Below are positions 8,741-18,702 of a stretch of DNA of 64,000 nucleotides, piece by piece. Origin of the DNA: Chryseobacterium sediminis (GTDB taxonomy: Bacteria > Bacteroidota > Bacteroidia > Flavobacteriales > Weeksellaceae). Each line of letters begins with the position of its first letter. Position 1 is the first letter of the stretch. The DNA lies in NCBI RefSeq assembly GCF_008386505.1, contig NZ_VUNZ01000006.1, positions 1 through 64,000 on the forward strand, given 5' to 3'. The notes below the pieces were generated by a model. The model was given only the letters and a program-made list of their open reading frames with translations, was not told where the DNA came from and did not search any database. The translations under genes were made by a program, and so were the position numbers.

Positions 8741-10456
8741 ATGAAACTTAAAACGAAACTTACCTTAGGTGTTGGCCTTTTATTTCTGCTGATTGTTCTG
8801 CTTTCAGTGATAGGTTCTGTATACATTAATAAATTAAAATCCGATACTGAAAAAATTCTTACGGCCAATTACAACAGTCTGGAGTTTTCCAAAAATATGC
8901 TTCTGGCACTGGATAATATCAGTACAGACAGCACCGTTGCGGTGGCAGATTTCCAGAAAAATAATAAGCTGCAAGAAAAAAATCTTACAGAATTTGGAGA
9001 AAAAGAAGCCACTCAGAACCTGAATCTTCATTTCAACAGCTATCTGAAAGCTCCGGATATTAATAAAGAAAAACTAATCCGTGAAGATCTCGCCAAGATT
9101 ATGTCCTTAAATATGAAAGGTATAGAACGGAAGAGTGATATCGCCATCATTACAGCCGAAAATGCCACTTTCTGGATCGTAAGTTTAGGAACCGTTTGTT
9201 TTCTGATCGCTTTTATATTGCTTTTCAATTTGCCCCAAACTATTGCAGAGCCCATCAATCAGCTTACCTTCAGTATCAAACAGATTGCTGATAAAAACTA
9301 TAATGAGAGGGTTCATTTTAAAGGAAGTGAAGAATTCAGCAGCCTGGCAGAATCCTTCAATAGTATGGCGGAGAAACTTCAGGAGTACGAAAGTAGTACA
9401 CTCTCCAAGCAATTGATGGATAAAAAACGGATCGAAACGTTGGTGAATAATATGCATGATGCTGTGATTGGTTTGGATGAGAATCATTTTATTTACATGA
9501 TCAATGATGAAGCATTGAAGATCACCAATCTCCACAAAGAAGAAATTATCGGGAAAACTGCCCATGAGGTAGCCATCAACAATGATCTGATGCGTGAATT
9601 GCTGAAAAATATAGATCATCCGGTAAAAGATCCTATCAAGATTGTTCGGGATAACAAGGAAAATTATTTTGAACAGGATATTATTCCTATCAATATTGTG
9701 AAAACAGGTGAAAAGGAGAAAAAATATATCGGAAAGGTAATTTTGCTAAGAAATATTACCCCTTTTAAAGAACTGGATTTTGCTAAAACCAATTTTATTG
9801 CAACAATTTCCCATGAACTGAAAACTCCTATTTCTGCGATCAAAATGGGTGTACAGCTCCTTGGAAATCAAAAATTCGGAGAACTGAACGAACAACAGCA
9901 GGAATTGCTGAAAAGTATCAATGAAGACGGACAGCGGTTACTGGACATCACAGGTGAATTGCTTAATCTTTCTCAGGTAGAATCCGGAAATATCAGACTG
10001 ACTATAGAAAAATGTTCCCCTAAAGAAATTGTACAGACTGCTGTAAAAAATGTTGAAAAGCTTGCCGAACAGAAAAATATCTCCATTACTACAGAATATC
10101 TTTTGGAAGATAGTGATGCCGTGACAGCAGATTTTGATAAAACAGTCTGGGTGATGAATAACTTCCTTACCAATGCTGTGAAACATTCTTTTCAGGATGA
10201 AAATATTCAGATTGTGGTAGAAAAGCTGAATTCATTTATTCAATTCAGTATTATTGATACCGGAAGCGGAATTGATGAAAAATACCACCGCCAGATTTTT
10301 GACCGTTATTTTCAGGTTCCCGGAGAACATCAGAACGGAACAGGGCTAGGATTAGCAATCTCAAAGAATTTTATCGAAAAACAACATGGAGAAATAGGAG
10401 TGAAAAGTTCTTTGAATAATGGGAGTACTTTTTACTTCAGACTGCCAGTTTCATAA
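8741..10456 (+). CDS. Membrane sensor histidine kinase (HAMP-PAS-HisKA-HATPase) of the Kdp locus
   Basis: The 571-residue kinase has two membrane helices (about residues 8-30 and 146-167) around a short periplasmic segment. A HAMP domain (about 168-220), a PAS domain (about 230-340), a HisKA domain with SHELKTP (phospho-His at about 358) and an HATPase domain follow. The HATPase has N box NNFLTNAVKHS, G1 DTGSGI and G2 GTGLGLAI. It follows the truncated KdpD gene by 5 bases and is the obvious donor of phosphate to the NtrC-type regulator at 173. Kinase assignment is firm; signal and partner are inferred. Confidence 0.93.
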   Translation: MKLKTKLTLGVGLLFLLIVLLSVIGSVYINKLKSDTEKILTANYNSLEFSKNMLLALDNISTDSTVAVADFQKNNKLQEKNLTEFGEKEATQNLNLHFNSYLKAPDINKEKLIREDLAKIMSLNMKGIERKSDIAIITAENATFWIVSLGTVCFLIAFILLFNLPQTIAEPINQLTFSIKQIADKNYNERVHFKGSEEFSSLAESFNSMAEKLQEYESSTLSKQLMDKKRIETLVNNMHDAVIGLDENHFIYMINDEALKITNLHKEEIIGKTAHEVAINNDLMRELLKNIDHPVKDPIKIVRDNKENYFEQDIIPINIVKTGEKEKKYIGKVILLRNITPFKELDFAKTNFIATISHELKTPISAIKMGVQLLGNQKFGELNEQQQELLKSINEDGQRLLDITGELLNLSQVESGNIRLTIEKCSPKEIVQTAVKNVEKLAEQKNISITTEYLLEDSDAVTADFDKTVWVMNNFLTNAVKHSFQDENIQIVVEKLNSFIQFSIIDTGSGIDEKYHRQIFDRYFQVPGEHQNGTGLGLAISKNFIEKQHGEIGVKSSLNNGSTFYFRLPVS

Positions 10457-10486
10457 GTATTATTTTACATTTGCGATAAAAATAAA

Positions 10487-10517
10487 AAGGCTGCGAATAA
10501 TTTTCACAGCCTTTTAT
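10487..10517. terminator. Bidirectional terminator between the kinase and the LRR protein gene
   Basis: AAGGCTG (10487-10493) pairs with CAGCCTT (10507-10513), flanked by an A-run on the left and a T-run on the right. It can end the plus-strand kdp transcript and the convergent minus-strand gene that stops at 10535. Confidence 0.8.
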
Positions 10518-10534
10518 TATAACATTTTGTAAGC

Positions 10535-13033
10535 TTAATTCTTAATAAACTTCTGTACAATTACTTTGTCTTTTATAAAGGCTTTGAGAATATAGTTTCC
10601 TTTAGAAAGTTCAGAAACAGGAATTGAGTTTCCAGTTACATTTAATGAGCTGATAATTCTTCCTGCCGCATCATAGATTTCAACTTTTACAATTTCATTT
10701 TTTGATTGAATATTTAAAATATCCCTTACCGGATTTGGATAAACAGCAATAATAGTGTTTTCCTTATTGGTTTCTGCTGTAGCTAACACATTTTGAACGC
10801 TTGTTGTGTAAGTATTGGTTACAATAGGGTGGTTGTAATCAAAATAGATTCTCGCAGTATTGCTGAAGCTGTCCCCAAGATTTAAGGTGGATTTTGTTTT
10901 GATTTTAAACGAAACATATCCGTCATTATTCGCATCATCAAAAGGAAGCTGAATATTTTCAAAGATAAATTCTACAGTATTCGGATTGGTAATTCTTGTT
11001 GCGAAATTATGACTTCCGTTCAACGCAACCAAGCTTGATATATCAAATTTAGAAGTATCAATAATATCTTTTACAACAATATTCTGTGCATTTGCAGTTC
11101 CTGTATTTTCAAACCTGATCAGGTAATGTACATAATCTCCAACCTGCGTTTGCGCAATAATAGTTCCTTCCAGACAAGTCTTATCATTTGGATCAAAAGA
11201 ATTGACAGCCGCTTGGTTTAATGTAAAATTATTGTCAGCAGGTGTTTCATCAGTAGCTCCATTGATTTGTGCCGTGTAATGCAGAATATCTCCGCTATTT
11301 ACCGGTGGAGTTTGAGTTGGTGTATTCAATTTCAGTGTTACAGTAATTTCTCTGGTTTCCAAAGGGAGAAGATTGTTGAAGTTCCATGTTAAAATGCCTG
11401 TAGATTGTGTATTTGGAGCCACTGTTGCATTCAGAAAGTTCAGAAGGTTATCATCGAAATTGAAAACAATATTTCCTGATTGAGAAACTGTTCCTTTATT
11501 TTTGTAAACAATTTTATATTTTGTATTAAATCCTGGAATGGCAGGTGTAGTAGGAATTATAAGGATTTCAAGATCATGGTGAATTCCGTTGGGAGCTAAA
11601 CAGAAATTTTGGGTTAGAGGACTTGTTTGTGCGGGAAAATTTACAGTCAAAGTACTCGGAGATATTGTCCAATAGGCTGGATTTTCTGAAATAGGGGTAA
11701 TCGTATGAGTACCAGTCTGTAAAGGAATAGAATAATTCCCTGACGAATCAGCGATCATACTTCCTGTGGCAGATCCACTTGTAATCGAAAATTTTTGGAA
11801 CGATTTGTTAACATCATTGGAGTCACAGCCATTGTTGTTAATATCATATTTTGTATTACCAATAACTTTATAGTAAGTACCGCCGGGTGTGAATGAACAG
11901 TAAGAATTCAAATTGATATTGTTGAGTGAATAAGACGTTAGGTAATTACTAATCGCTGCGAAATCACCATCATCACAGCAAATATATTTAAGATTAGGAT
12001 TGTTATTATTAATATGAAACCAGGATGTAACATTCAATACAGTTCCTCCGCTTTTCAGATTAATGTTTTTTAGAAGTGGATTGTCATAGATCGTTATATT
12101 TTCCAATAAAGGATTCATACTTAAATCCAACGTTGTAAGATTATTATTTAAAGTACTAAACTGTCTTAAAGCAGGAAAAATTGAAAGGTCTATAGCTGTT
12201 AAACCTGTAGATTGTAAACCAAGAGATTCTATGTTTGTCGTGTTATTGAAAGATAATGTTGAGATAGGGCTTTGTGAAAAATAAACTGTGTCTAAATTTT
12301 GTAAATTATGTAATTGAAGTGTTGTTAAAGAATTACAATTATAAATTCCCAAATTATTCAGATTTGTACAACCAGTTAAATTAATATTATTGGTTGAAGA
12401 GCTGTTTCTTATTTGAAGCCATTCCAAAGCACTCATATTACTAAAATCTAAAGATTGAATATTAGTTTTATTGATCTCCAAAGATTTCAGATTAGGACAA
12501 AGGCTAAGATTAAGGCTATTGATGGGTTGAGTAGAATTTAAATTGCTGATATATAAAGTTTTCAATGAATTGCTCTGCAGGTTGTAGTTCATAATACTAT
12601 TATTTTCAGAGGTCATCGTTACCAAAGATGTACAACCTGCAATATTAAGAGACATTAATTGCGGATTCGTAGTTACTGACAGAGCAATGAGGCTCGTCAT
12701 ATTACTTAAGTCAACAGCAGAAACAGAAGTTCCGAATAAATAAAGCTCCGTTAAATTGGTAAAGCTTTTAATCCCTTCTATTGATTGAATATTGGCTCTG
12801 TTTGCATAATAAAGATCAGACAGTTTTACAACATTATTAGCTTCACTTTGCTGTATGATGCCATCATTATTAGTATCAACGGGAATACTGATTCCATATT
12901 GATCTTTTGCATAGCCATTGCTGTAATTCGCTGTTAGCAAAAAGTTCTTAAAAGCTGCATCAGGAATATTCACAATTTGCGCCTGAAACACCGCAAAAAT
13001 CATCATAGAAACGATGAAGTAGATTTTTTTCAT
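10535..13033 (-). CDS. Secreted leucine-rich-repeat protein with T9SS type A sorting domain
   Basis: The 832-residue protein begins with a signal peptide (MKKIYFIVSMMIFAVFQAQ). About residues 75-340 are BspA-like leucine-rich repeats with a recurring NLxxLxL/LxTLDLS pattern. Residues about 385-470 form a carboxypeptidase-regulatory-like fold. Residues about 480-720 are two DUF11/DUF7619-like immunoglobulin-type segments (LIRFENTGTANAQNIVVKD). The last about 75 residues form a type A T9SS sorting domain (YPNPVRDILNI...GNYILKAF). It should be exported through the inner membrane by Sec and across the outer membrane by T9SS, then anchored or released. The ligand is unknown; LRR and Ig-like parts suggest adhesion. 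Confidence 0.88.
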   Translation of the reverse strand: MKKIYFIVSMMIFAVFQAQIVNIPDAAFKNFLLTANYSNGYAKDQYGISIPVDTNNDGIIQQSEANNVVKLSDLYYANRANIQSIEGIKSFTNLTELYLFGTSVSAVDLSNMTSLIALSVTTNPQLMSLNIAGCTSLVTMTSENNSIMNYNLQSNSLKTLYISNLNSTQPINSLNLSLCPNLKSLEINKTNIQSLDFSNMSALEWLQIRNSSSTNNINLTGCTNLNNLGIYNCNSLTTLQLHNLQNLDTVYFSQSPISTLSFNNTTNIESLGLQSTGLTAIDLSIFPALRQFSTLNNNLTTLDLSMNPLLENITIYDNPLLKNINLKSGGTVLNVTSWFHINNNNPNLKYICCDDGDFAAISNYLTSYSLNNINLNSYCSFTPGGTYYKVIGNTKYDINNNGCDSNDVNKSFQKFSITSGSATGSMIADSSGNYSIPLQTGTHTITPISENPAYWTISPSTLTVNFPAQTSPLTQNFCLAPNGIHHDLEILIIPTTPAIPGFNTKYKIVYKNKGTVSQSGNIVFNFDDNLLNFLNATVAPNTQSTGILTWNFNNLLPLETREITVTLKLNTPTQTPPVNSGDILHYTAQINGATDETPADNNFTLNQAAVNSFDPNDKTCLEGTIIAQTQVGDYVHYLIRFENTGTANAQNIVVKDIIDTSKFDISSLVALNGSHNFATRITNPNTVEFIFENIQLPFDDANNDGYVSFKIKTKSTLNLGDSFSNTARIYFDYNHPIVTNTYTTSVQNVLATAETNKENTIIAVYPNPVRDILNIQSKNEIVKVEIYDAAGRIISSLNVTGNSIPVSELSKGNYILKAFIKDKVIVQKFIKN

Positions 13034-13077
13034 GTATTATTAGTTTGTAGTTATTGCTAAGATTTAAAAACAAAAAT

Positions 13078-13106
13078 AAACCATTGAAATTGAATCTCAA
13101 TGGTTT
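13078..13106 (-). terminator. Terminator after ligA
   Basis: AAACCATTGA (13078-13087) pairs perfectly with TCAATGGTTT (13097-13106). Read on the minus strand, the hairpin is followed by a T-rich tract, placing it about 26 bases after the ligA stop codon. Confidence 0.75.
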
Positions 13107-13131
13107 ATATAATAAATATTTTTCTTGAAAA

Positions 13132-15138
13132 TTATTGCTTCTCGATCAGATCCAGAAACTGCTGCTCATCCAAAATAGTAATCGTTCCGATATCCTGAGC
13201 TTTTTTCAGTTTACTTCCGGCTTTTTCACCTACCACAAGATAGTTGAGGTTCTTGGATACTGCAGAAATATTTTTTCCGCCATGTTTTTCTACCATTTCT
13301 TCAGCTGATTCTCTGGTAAATAAGGACAGTTTTCCGGTGAATAGGAATGTTTTTCCTTCCAGAACGTTGGATAAAACTTCATTCGTATTTTCTCCCTTTT
13401 CAAGCTGTACTCCGTAAGATTTTAAACGCTCAATCATCAATACGTTTTCAGAATTCTGGAAGAAATCCACTATACTTACAGCAATCTTAGCCCCGATATC
13501 TTCTACCTGACAAAGTTCCTCCACAGTAGCATTCTTTAATTCTTCAATCGTTGGGAAGTTTTTGACCAGTTTCTTGGCAACCGTTTCCCCCACATGTTTG
13601 ATCCCGATTCCGTACAGTACTTTTTCAAAAGGAATTTCTTTGGATTTCTCAATTCCTGAGATGATATTCTGAGCAGATTTCTCAGCCATTCTTTCCAACG
13701 GAAGAAGCTGCTCTTTTGTCAAAACATAAAAATCTGCAGGATTTTCAATTAGTTTTTCCCTGTAAAGCTGTTCAATAGTTTCACTTCCCAGATTATCAAT
13801 ATTCAAAGCTTTTCTGGAAACATAGTGAATCATTCTTCCAACCACCTGTGGCGGGCAGTGAAGTTCGTTCGGACAGAAATGAATGGCCTGATCTTCGATC
13901 TTTACCAGTTCAGTTCCACATTCAGGGCAGTGCTTGATATATTCTATTTCTTTGCTTTCTTCAGTTCTTTTATCTGTGTTTACGCCTACAATTTTTGGAA
14001 TAATTTCACCTCCTTTTTCTACATATACGAAATCATGCTCATGAAGATCCAGTTTTTTAATGATATCCTCATTATGCAATGAAGCTCTTTTTACAATAGT
14101 TCCGGCCAGTAAAACAGGTTTAAGATTAGCAACAGGAGTAATGGCACCCGTTCTTCCCACCTGATAAGATACGCTTTGAAGCTCTGTCTCTACTTTTTCT
14201 GCTTTAAATTTATAAGCCATTGCCCAACGCGGAGATTTAGCCGTATATCCAAGCTGTCTCTGCTGCTGTAATGAATTCACTTTTAAAACGATACCGTCAA
14301 TTTCAAAAGGCAGATTGTGACGTTCCGTATCCCAGAATGTGATAAATTCCTTTACCTCATCCAGCGTTCTGCACAATTTTGCCTGCTGAGACGTTTTGAA
14401 ACCCCAGCTCTGTGCTTTCTGAAGAAGTTCCCAATGGGTCTCAGCAGGAATATCTTCAGAGATGAACTGATACAGTACCGAAGAAAGTCCACGTTTTCTC
14501 ACTTCAGCGCTATCCTGCATTTTCAAACTTCCGCTGGCTGTATTTCTTGGATTCATGAAAGGATCAAGGCCTTCTTCCTCACGAAGCTTATTGATTTTAT
14601 CAAAGTTTTTTCTTGTTAGATAAATTTCTCCACGCATAAAAAATTGTGCCGGGAAATCGCCCTTTAATGTCAAAGGAATATCTGAAATGGTACGTACATT
14701 CGGGGTAATTTCGTCTCCCTGAAAACCGTCACCACGGGTAACTGCCTGTGAAAGTTTTCCGTTTTCATAAAGAATAGAAATGGATGCACCGTCATATTTT
14801 AGCTCAGCAACGAATTCTACAGGATCTTCAATAGTTTTGATAATTCTTTTTTCCCAGTCTTCAAGATCGTCAAAATCATAAGAATTGTCCAGAGAGTACA
14901 TCCTGAACTTATGCTGGATTGTAGGGAAAACCTTGGTAACACCACCTCCTACACGTACCGTAGGCGAGTTCTCATCATAAAATTCCGGATACTTTGCCTC
15001 CAGATCCTGAAGTTCCTGCAGAAGCATGTCGAATTCAAAATCCGTAATGGTGGGAGTATCCAGTTGATAATAGTTTTCGTTATGCTGGTGAAGCTCTTTG
15101 CGGAGCTGTTCTATCTTTTGTTGAATGTTTTCAGACAT
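13132..15138 (-). CDS. ligA: NAD+-dependent DNA ligase LigA
   Basis: LigA seals nicks during replication and repair using NAD+. The 668-residue product has the usual length (about 670). It contains the adenylation motif KYDG with the AMP-accepting lysine, the OB-fold region and the four-cysteine zinc finger (CPECG ... CPNELHCPP). Helix-hairpin-helix repeats and a C-terminal BRCT domain (GKTFLFTGKLSLFTRESAEEMVEKHGG) follow. The chosen ATG at 15138 gives MSENIQQKIEQL. The reading frame stays open for 50 more codons upstream, but that stretch is hydrophobic, AT-rich and not ligase-like. It is divergent from the TonB receptor gene. Confidence 0.97.
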   Translation of the reverse strand: MSENIQQKIEQLRKELHQHNENYYQLDTPTITDFEFDMLLQELQDLEAKYPEFYDENSPTVRVGGGVTKVFPTIQHKFRMYSLDNSYDFDDLEDWEKRIIKTIEDPVEFVAELKYDGASISILYENGKLSQAVTRGDGFQGDEITPNVRTISDIPLTLKGDFPAQFFMRGEIYLTRKNFDKINKLREEEGLDPFMNPRNTASGSLKMQDSAEVRKRGLSSVLYQFISEDIPAETHWELLQKAQSWGFKTSQQAKLCRTLDEVKEFITFWDTERHNLPFEIDGIVLKVNSLQQQRQLGYTAKSPRWAMAYKFKAEKVETELQSVSYQVGRTGAITPVANLKPVLLAGTIVKRASLHNEDIIKKLDLHEHDFVYVEKGGEIIPKIVGVNTDKRTEESKEIEYIKHCPECGTELVKIEDQAIHFCPNELHCPPQVVGRMIHYVSRKALNIDNLGSETIEQLYREKLIENPADFYVLTKEQLLPLERMAEKSAQNIISGIEKSKEIPFEKVLYGIGIKHVGETVAKKLVKNFPTIEELKNATVEELCQVEDIGAKIAVSIVDFFQNSENVLMIERLKSYGVQLEKGENTNEVLSNVLEGKTFLFTGKLSLFTRESAEEMVEKHGGKNISAVSKNLNYLVVGEKAGSKLKKAQDIGTITILDEQQFLDLIEKQ

Positions 15139-15352
15139 TGGGTTTCTATCTTTTGAGCAAAAATAACTAAAGTAATTGCATTTAAAAAATAACAGAATTA
15201 AATAATACAGGAAAATTAAAAATACGTAATATGTCTTAACAACCTGGTTTTGCAGGAAATAAAACATGTGTTTAAAGTAATTTAACACAACGTTCTGATT
15301 TAATTAAAAAAATGTTAAAACTTTCTTAAACACCCTGCCCTCAAAGTCAAAA

Positions 15353-15360
15353 TACCTTTG
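15353..15360 (+). promoter_or_regulatory. TAnnTTTG promoter box upstream of the TonB receptor
   Basis: TACCTTTG fits the Bacteroidota -7 element TAnnTTTG and lies about 100 bases before the receptor start, giving a leader of roughly 95 bases. No good TTG -33 box is visible at the usual spacing. The 324-base gap between ligA and the receptor holds nothing else recognisable except a 13-codon mini-ORF starting at 15400. Confidence 0.5.
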
Positions 15361-15462
15361 CACATCTGATTGAAAGAAACCTCAACATTATCTATTAACA
15401 TGAAAATCAAAGAGGTTTCCTGTCGAATATCAAAAAATTAATCATAAAGATCTTCGGAAGAA

Positions 15463-18400
15463 ATGAAAAAAGTAAAGATTGTATTGGGATTATTGTTTTT
15501 AGGGCTTGGGACAATGGCGTATGCACAGACCACGCAGGCTTCTATTGTAGGGAAAGTTACCGGACCGGGAAGTACGGCTCAGGAAAAAGTGAAAGTAACC
15601 ATCGTAAATGAATCTACAGGGTTCAAAACGGAAACGGAAACCAACTCAAAAGGAGAATATATTTTCAAGGAAATTCCTCTTGGTGGGCCTTATACAGTGA
15701 TTGTAAATGATGATAAAAAAGAAGGTTACAATGTAAACTTTGGAGATCAGGTTACTGTAAATATGGATCTTGGGAACGAAAAGACCATTGAAGAAGTAAA
15801 GATTACCGGAAACCTTAAAAACAAGATCGGAAACCTTGGAGCAGCTACCGCAATTTCTGCTAAAAACATCAGTATGCTTCCGGTAAACGGACGAAACTTT
15901 ACCAACCTTGCTGAACTATCACCATTGAGCGGAAAAGGAGGAAACCTTTCCGGGCAGTTAGGGTCTTCCACGAACTTTACCATTGATGGTATGACAGCCA
16001 AAAACCCTACTTCTGCAGGAGCTACTACCAGCCGAAGCGGTGCCCCTTTCTCAATCTCTATTGAAGCGGTGCGTGAATTCAAAATTACTACCAACCAATA
16101 TGATGTGACATTGGGAAGAAGTGGAGGAGGAACCGTAAGTGCCGTTACCAAATCAGGAACCAATAGATTTTCCGGAAGTGCCTGGGAATATTTAAGAACG
16201 AACTGGCTTTCCAGCCCATACGATATCAGAGGAAACAAAAGAGATAATGATTTCTCTACTTCCCAGTTCGGATTTTCATTGGGAGGTCCCATTATTAAAA
16301 ACAAGTTGCATTTCTTCGTAGCGTGGGATCACCAGCTGGATTCAAGACCTTTGATCATTGCCGATATCAAATCTCCGGATGATGAGAAGAGATTCAATAC
16401 AACAACGCAGACGCTAAATCAGTTTGTGGATATTGCAAGAGCAAAATATGGAGTAGGAAGCGGTCCTCAGTTTGGAAGTTTTGACAAAGTGAGAAATTCG
16501 GATGCGGGATTTTTACGTCTTGACTGGCAGATCAATGAAAAGAACTTATTGACACTGAGAAATAATTTTACTTACGACCTTAATAAAAATGGTCTTGGCG
16601 ATAATACCAATATCAATTTCTTTGAATCTTACGGAAACGACAAAAACCTTGATAACAGTTTATTGTTAACCTTAAGATCAAACCTGCAGCCTAATTTAAC
16701 CAATGAATTAAAGGCACAGTATCTTTATACTTTCCAGGACAGTTACCAGAATAATCAATTAGGAAAACCTGTTCCGAGAGCTATTGTTGAAGGAGTTGCT
16801 TCAAGTGCAGGATCTACGAATATCCAGATCGGAGGACATCGTTTTGCACAGGAAAGTTTTAGAAATAATGTATTCCAGATTGTAGACAACTTATATTACA
16901 ATACAGATAAAGTAAAATATACTTTCGGAGCTGATTTGATGTATACAACGGCAAAATCTGTGTACGGAAGTGAGGTGAACGGAAGATTCCACTTCCAGGG
17001 AATGGGTAATTTCGATGCAATGACTCCTTACCGATTCTACAGAGAAGTTCCTTTGATGGAAGATCCGTCTGTAAGATCAAATATCTGGAATCTCGGTGTT
17101 TATGGGCAGTTTCAGATGAAAGTGGCAAAAGGTCTTGATTTAATGGCCGGTTTAAGATTAGACTACGGAGGTTATCCTAAAGCAGAATTCAATCAGAAAC
17201 TGTTTGATGAAATGGGAATCAGGACCGATAATCAGATCAAATCATTTGTAATTCAGCCAAGATTTCAGTTTGACTGGAATATCAATGAAGGAAATAAGGA
17301 CTTCCTTAAGTTCGGTGCCGGAATTTTCTCTTCGGATATCAACAATTATATGATCATCAACAACCTTGTATTCGATGGAAAACACCTTGCTACAGTGGAT
17401 GTAACGGGTAAAGATGTTCCGTTCCCGGATTTTAACAGTTATAGAAATGACTATAATTTGGTTCCTTCTCTTTCTCAGTATCAGATCCCAACCATCAACT
17501 ATACCGGTAAAGATGCAAAAATTCCAATCGTTTATAAAGCGAATATCTCTTATACCCATTTCTTCAATGAAAGATTCAGAGCCGGAATCGCAGGATATAT
17601 GGCTTTAGGTAGAAATAATTACTATTACTACGATAGAAATATGGTCGCCAATCCTTTCTTTACATTGGCTAATGAAGGAGGAAGAGGCGTATTTATTCCT
17701 ACAGGTGCTATTACCAATAATGCCAATAACAGTGTAAGTTTTGACTGGAAACAGGGAAGAATCAATAATAATTTCGGAAGAGTATTAGAGTTGGTAAGTG
17801 ATGGTAAAGTAAACCAGTTTTCCTTTGTGATAGATACAAGTTACCGTTACTGGAAAGATGGAGAAATCACCGCAAGTTATACATGGTCTGACATCAAAGA
17901 CAATACTTCCTACAACGGAAACGTAGCAAACTCTGCAACATTATCTACCATGATTCAGAGTGACCCGAGAGATTTAAGAATGACTTATTCTGACAACCAG
18001 TTCCGTAATAAAGTAGTTATTTATGGGAACTCGCCAACGATTGCCGGATTTACCTTAGGAATAAGATATTCAGGAATTGGAGGAACCCGTTTCTCTGCAA
18101 CAACAGGAGGAAATATCAATGGTGACTTCGTAGACTCCAACGACCTTGCTTTTATCTTCCCGAATCTTACCAAATCTATTTTGGATGATCCTCAGGTAGG
18201 GCAGGCTCTGAAAGATTATATCAACGAATATAACGGAAAAATTGCAGAACGTAACGGAGGTAAAAACGGTTTCTATGGGGTTTGGGATGTGCGTGTTGCC
18301 AAAAAAATAAAATTTGATAAAGTAGGAGCTTTTGAACTTTCTGTAGATATCTTCAATGTGGCGAACCTGCTTAATAAAGAATGGGGGGTAAACAACTCCT

Positions 18401-18546
18401 ATGGAAATACCTCTCTGTATAAAGTAACCAAATTTAATAAGGATACTATGCAGTATGAATATGCCAAAAACGTAAGTGGAGGTGGTTTGGTTCCTATGTC
18501 AGGAAATCCATACCAGATTCAGATTGGTGCGAAGTATTCCTTCTAA
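15463..18546 (+). CDS. Oar-like TonB-dependent outer-membrane receptor
   Basis: The 1027-residue protein has a signal peptide (MKKVKIVLGLLFLGLGTMAYAQ). A carboxypeptidase-regulatory-like domain occupies about residues 25-110, and a plug domain about 115-235 (MLPVNGRNFTNLAELSPLSG, FTIDGM). A long beta-barrel follows and ends in QIQIGAKYSF with terminal Phe. The NGRNF and GGGTVSAVTKSGTN motifs are typical of the Oar/OmpA-related TonB receptors of Bacteroidota and Myxococcota. It should import a large or complexed substrate using TonB-ExbBD energy. No SusD partner is adjacent; the next gene is a glycerophosphodiesterase, which hints at phosphate- or lipid-derived substrates, by context only. Confidence 0.88.
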   Translation: MKKVKIVLGLLFLGLGTMAYAQTTQASIVGKVTGPGSTAQEKVKVTIVNESTGFKTETETNSKGEYIFKEIPLGGPYTVIVNDDKKEGYNVNFGDQVTVNMDLGNEKTIEEVKITGNLKNKIGNLGAATAISAKNISMLPVNGRNFTNLAELSPLSGKGGNLSGQLGSSTNFTIDGMTAKNPTSAGATTSRSGAPFSISIEAVREFKITTNQYDVTLGRSGGGTVSAVTKSGTNRFSGSAWEYLRTNWLSSPYDIRGNKRDNDFSTSQFGFSLGGPIIKNKLHFFVAWDHQLDSRPLIIADIKSPDDEKRFNTTTQTLNQFVDIARAKYGVGSGPQFGSFDKVRNSDAGFLRLDWQINEKNLLTLRNNFTYDLNKNGLGDNTNINFFESYGNDKNLDNSLLLTLRSNLQPNLTNELKAQYLYTFQDSYQNNQLGKPVPRAIVEGVASSAGSTNIQIGGHRFAQESFRNNVFQIVDNLYYNTDKVKYTFGADLMYTTAKSVYGSEVNGRFHFQGMGNFDAMTPYRFYREVPLMEDPSVRSNIWNLGVYGQFQMKVAKGLDLMAGLRLDYGGYPKAEFNQKLFDEMGIRTDNQIKSFVIQPRFQFDWNINEGNKDFLKFGAGIFSSDINNYMIINNLVFDGKHLATVDVTGKDVPFPDFNSYRNDYNLVPSLSQYQIPTINYTGKDAKIPIVYKANISYTHFFNERFRAGIAGYMALGRNNYYYYDRNMVANPFFTLANEGGRGVFIPTGAITNNANNSVSFDWKQGRINNNFGRVLELVSDGKVNQFSFVIDTSYRYWKDGEITASYTWSDIKDNTSYNGNVANSATLSTMIQSDPRDLRMTYSDNQFRNKVVIYGNSPTIAGFTLGIRYSGIGGTRFSATTGGNINGDFVDSNDLAFIFPNLTKSILDDPQVGQALKDYINEYNGKIAERNGGKNGFYGVWDVRVAKKIKFDKVGAFELSVDIFNVANLLNKEWGVNNSYGNTSLYKVTKFNKDTMQYEYAKNVSGGGLVPMSGNPYQIQIGAKYSF

Positions 18547-18570
18547 TAATTATCATTTTTAATCACTGAA

Positions 18571-18626
18571 GACATAAAAGAAATTTAAACGATTCCTATC
18601 AATATTAGTTTAAAATCTTTTATGTC
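18571..18626. repeat. Long imperfect hairpin between the receptor and GDPD genes
   Basis: GACATAAAAGA (18571-18581) pairs perfectly with TCTTTTATGTC (18616-18626), and the stem continues with TTTAAAC/GTTTAAA inside. There is no T-run, so it is probably an interspersed palindrome or processing site rather than a strong terminator. Confidence 0.5.
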
Positions 18627-18702
18627 TTTGTGGTTTCCATATTTTAATAACTACCTTTATCAGAAGTTTCATGACTTCTTTTTTAATTATCTAAATTATA
18701 TT

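Noticed and set aside
15139..15288. N-terminal 50-codon extension of LigA
   Set aside because: The extension is hydrophobic, low in complexity and unlike any DNA ligase; the internal ATG gives the standard start.
18622..18702. Upstream ATG extending the GDPD protein by 27 residues
   Set aside because: The extension is aromatic and precedes a perfect signal peptide that starts at 18703; it also overlaps the hairpin at 18571-18626.
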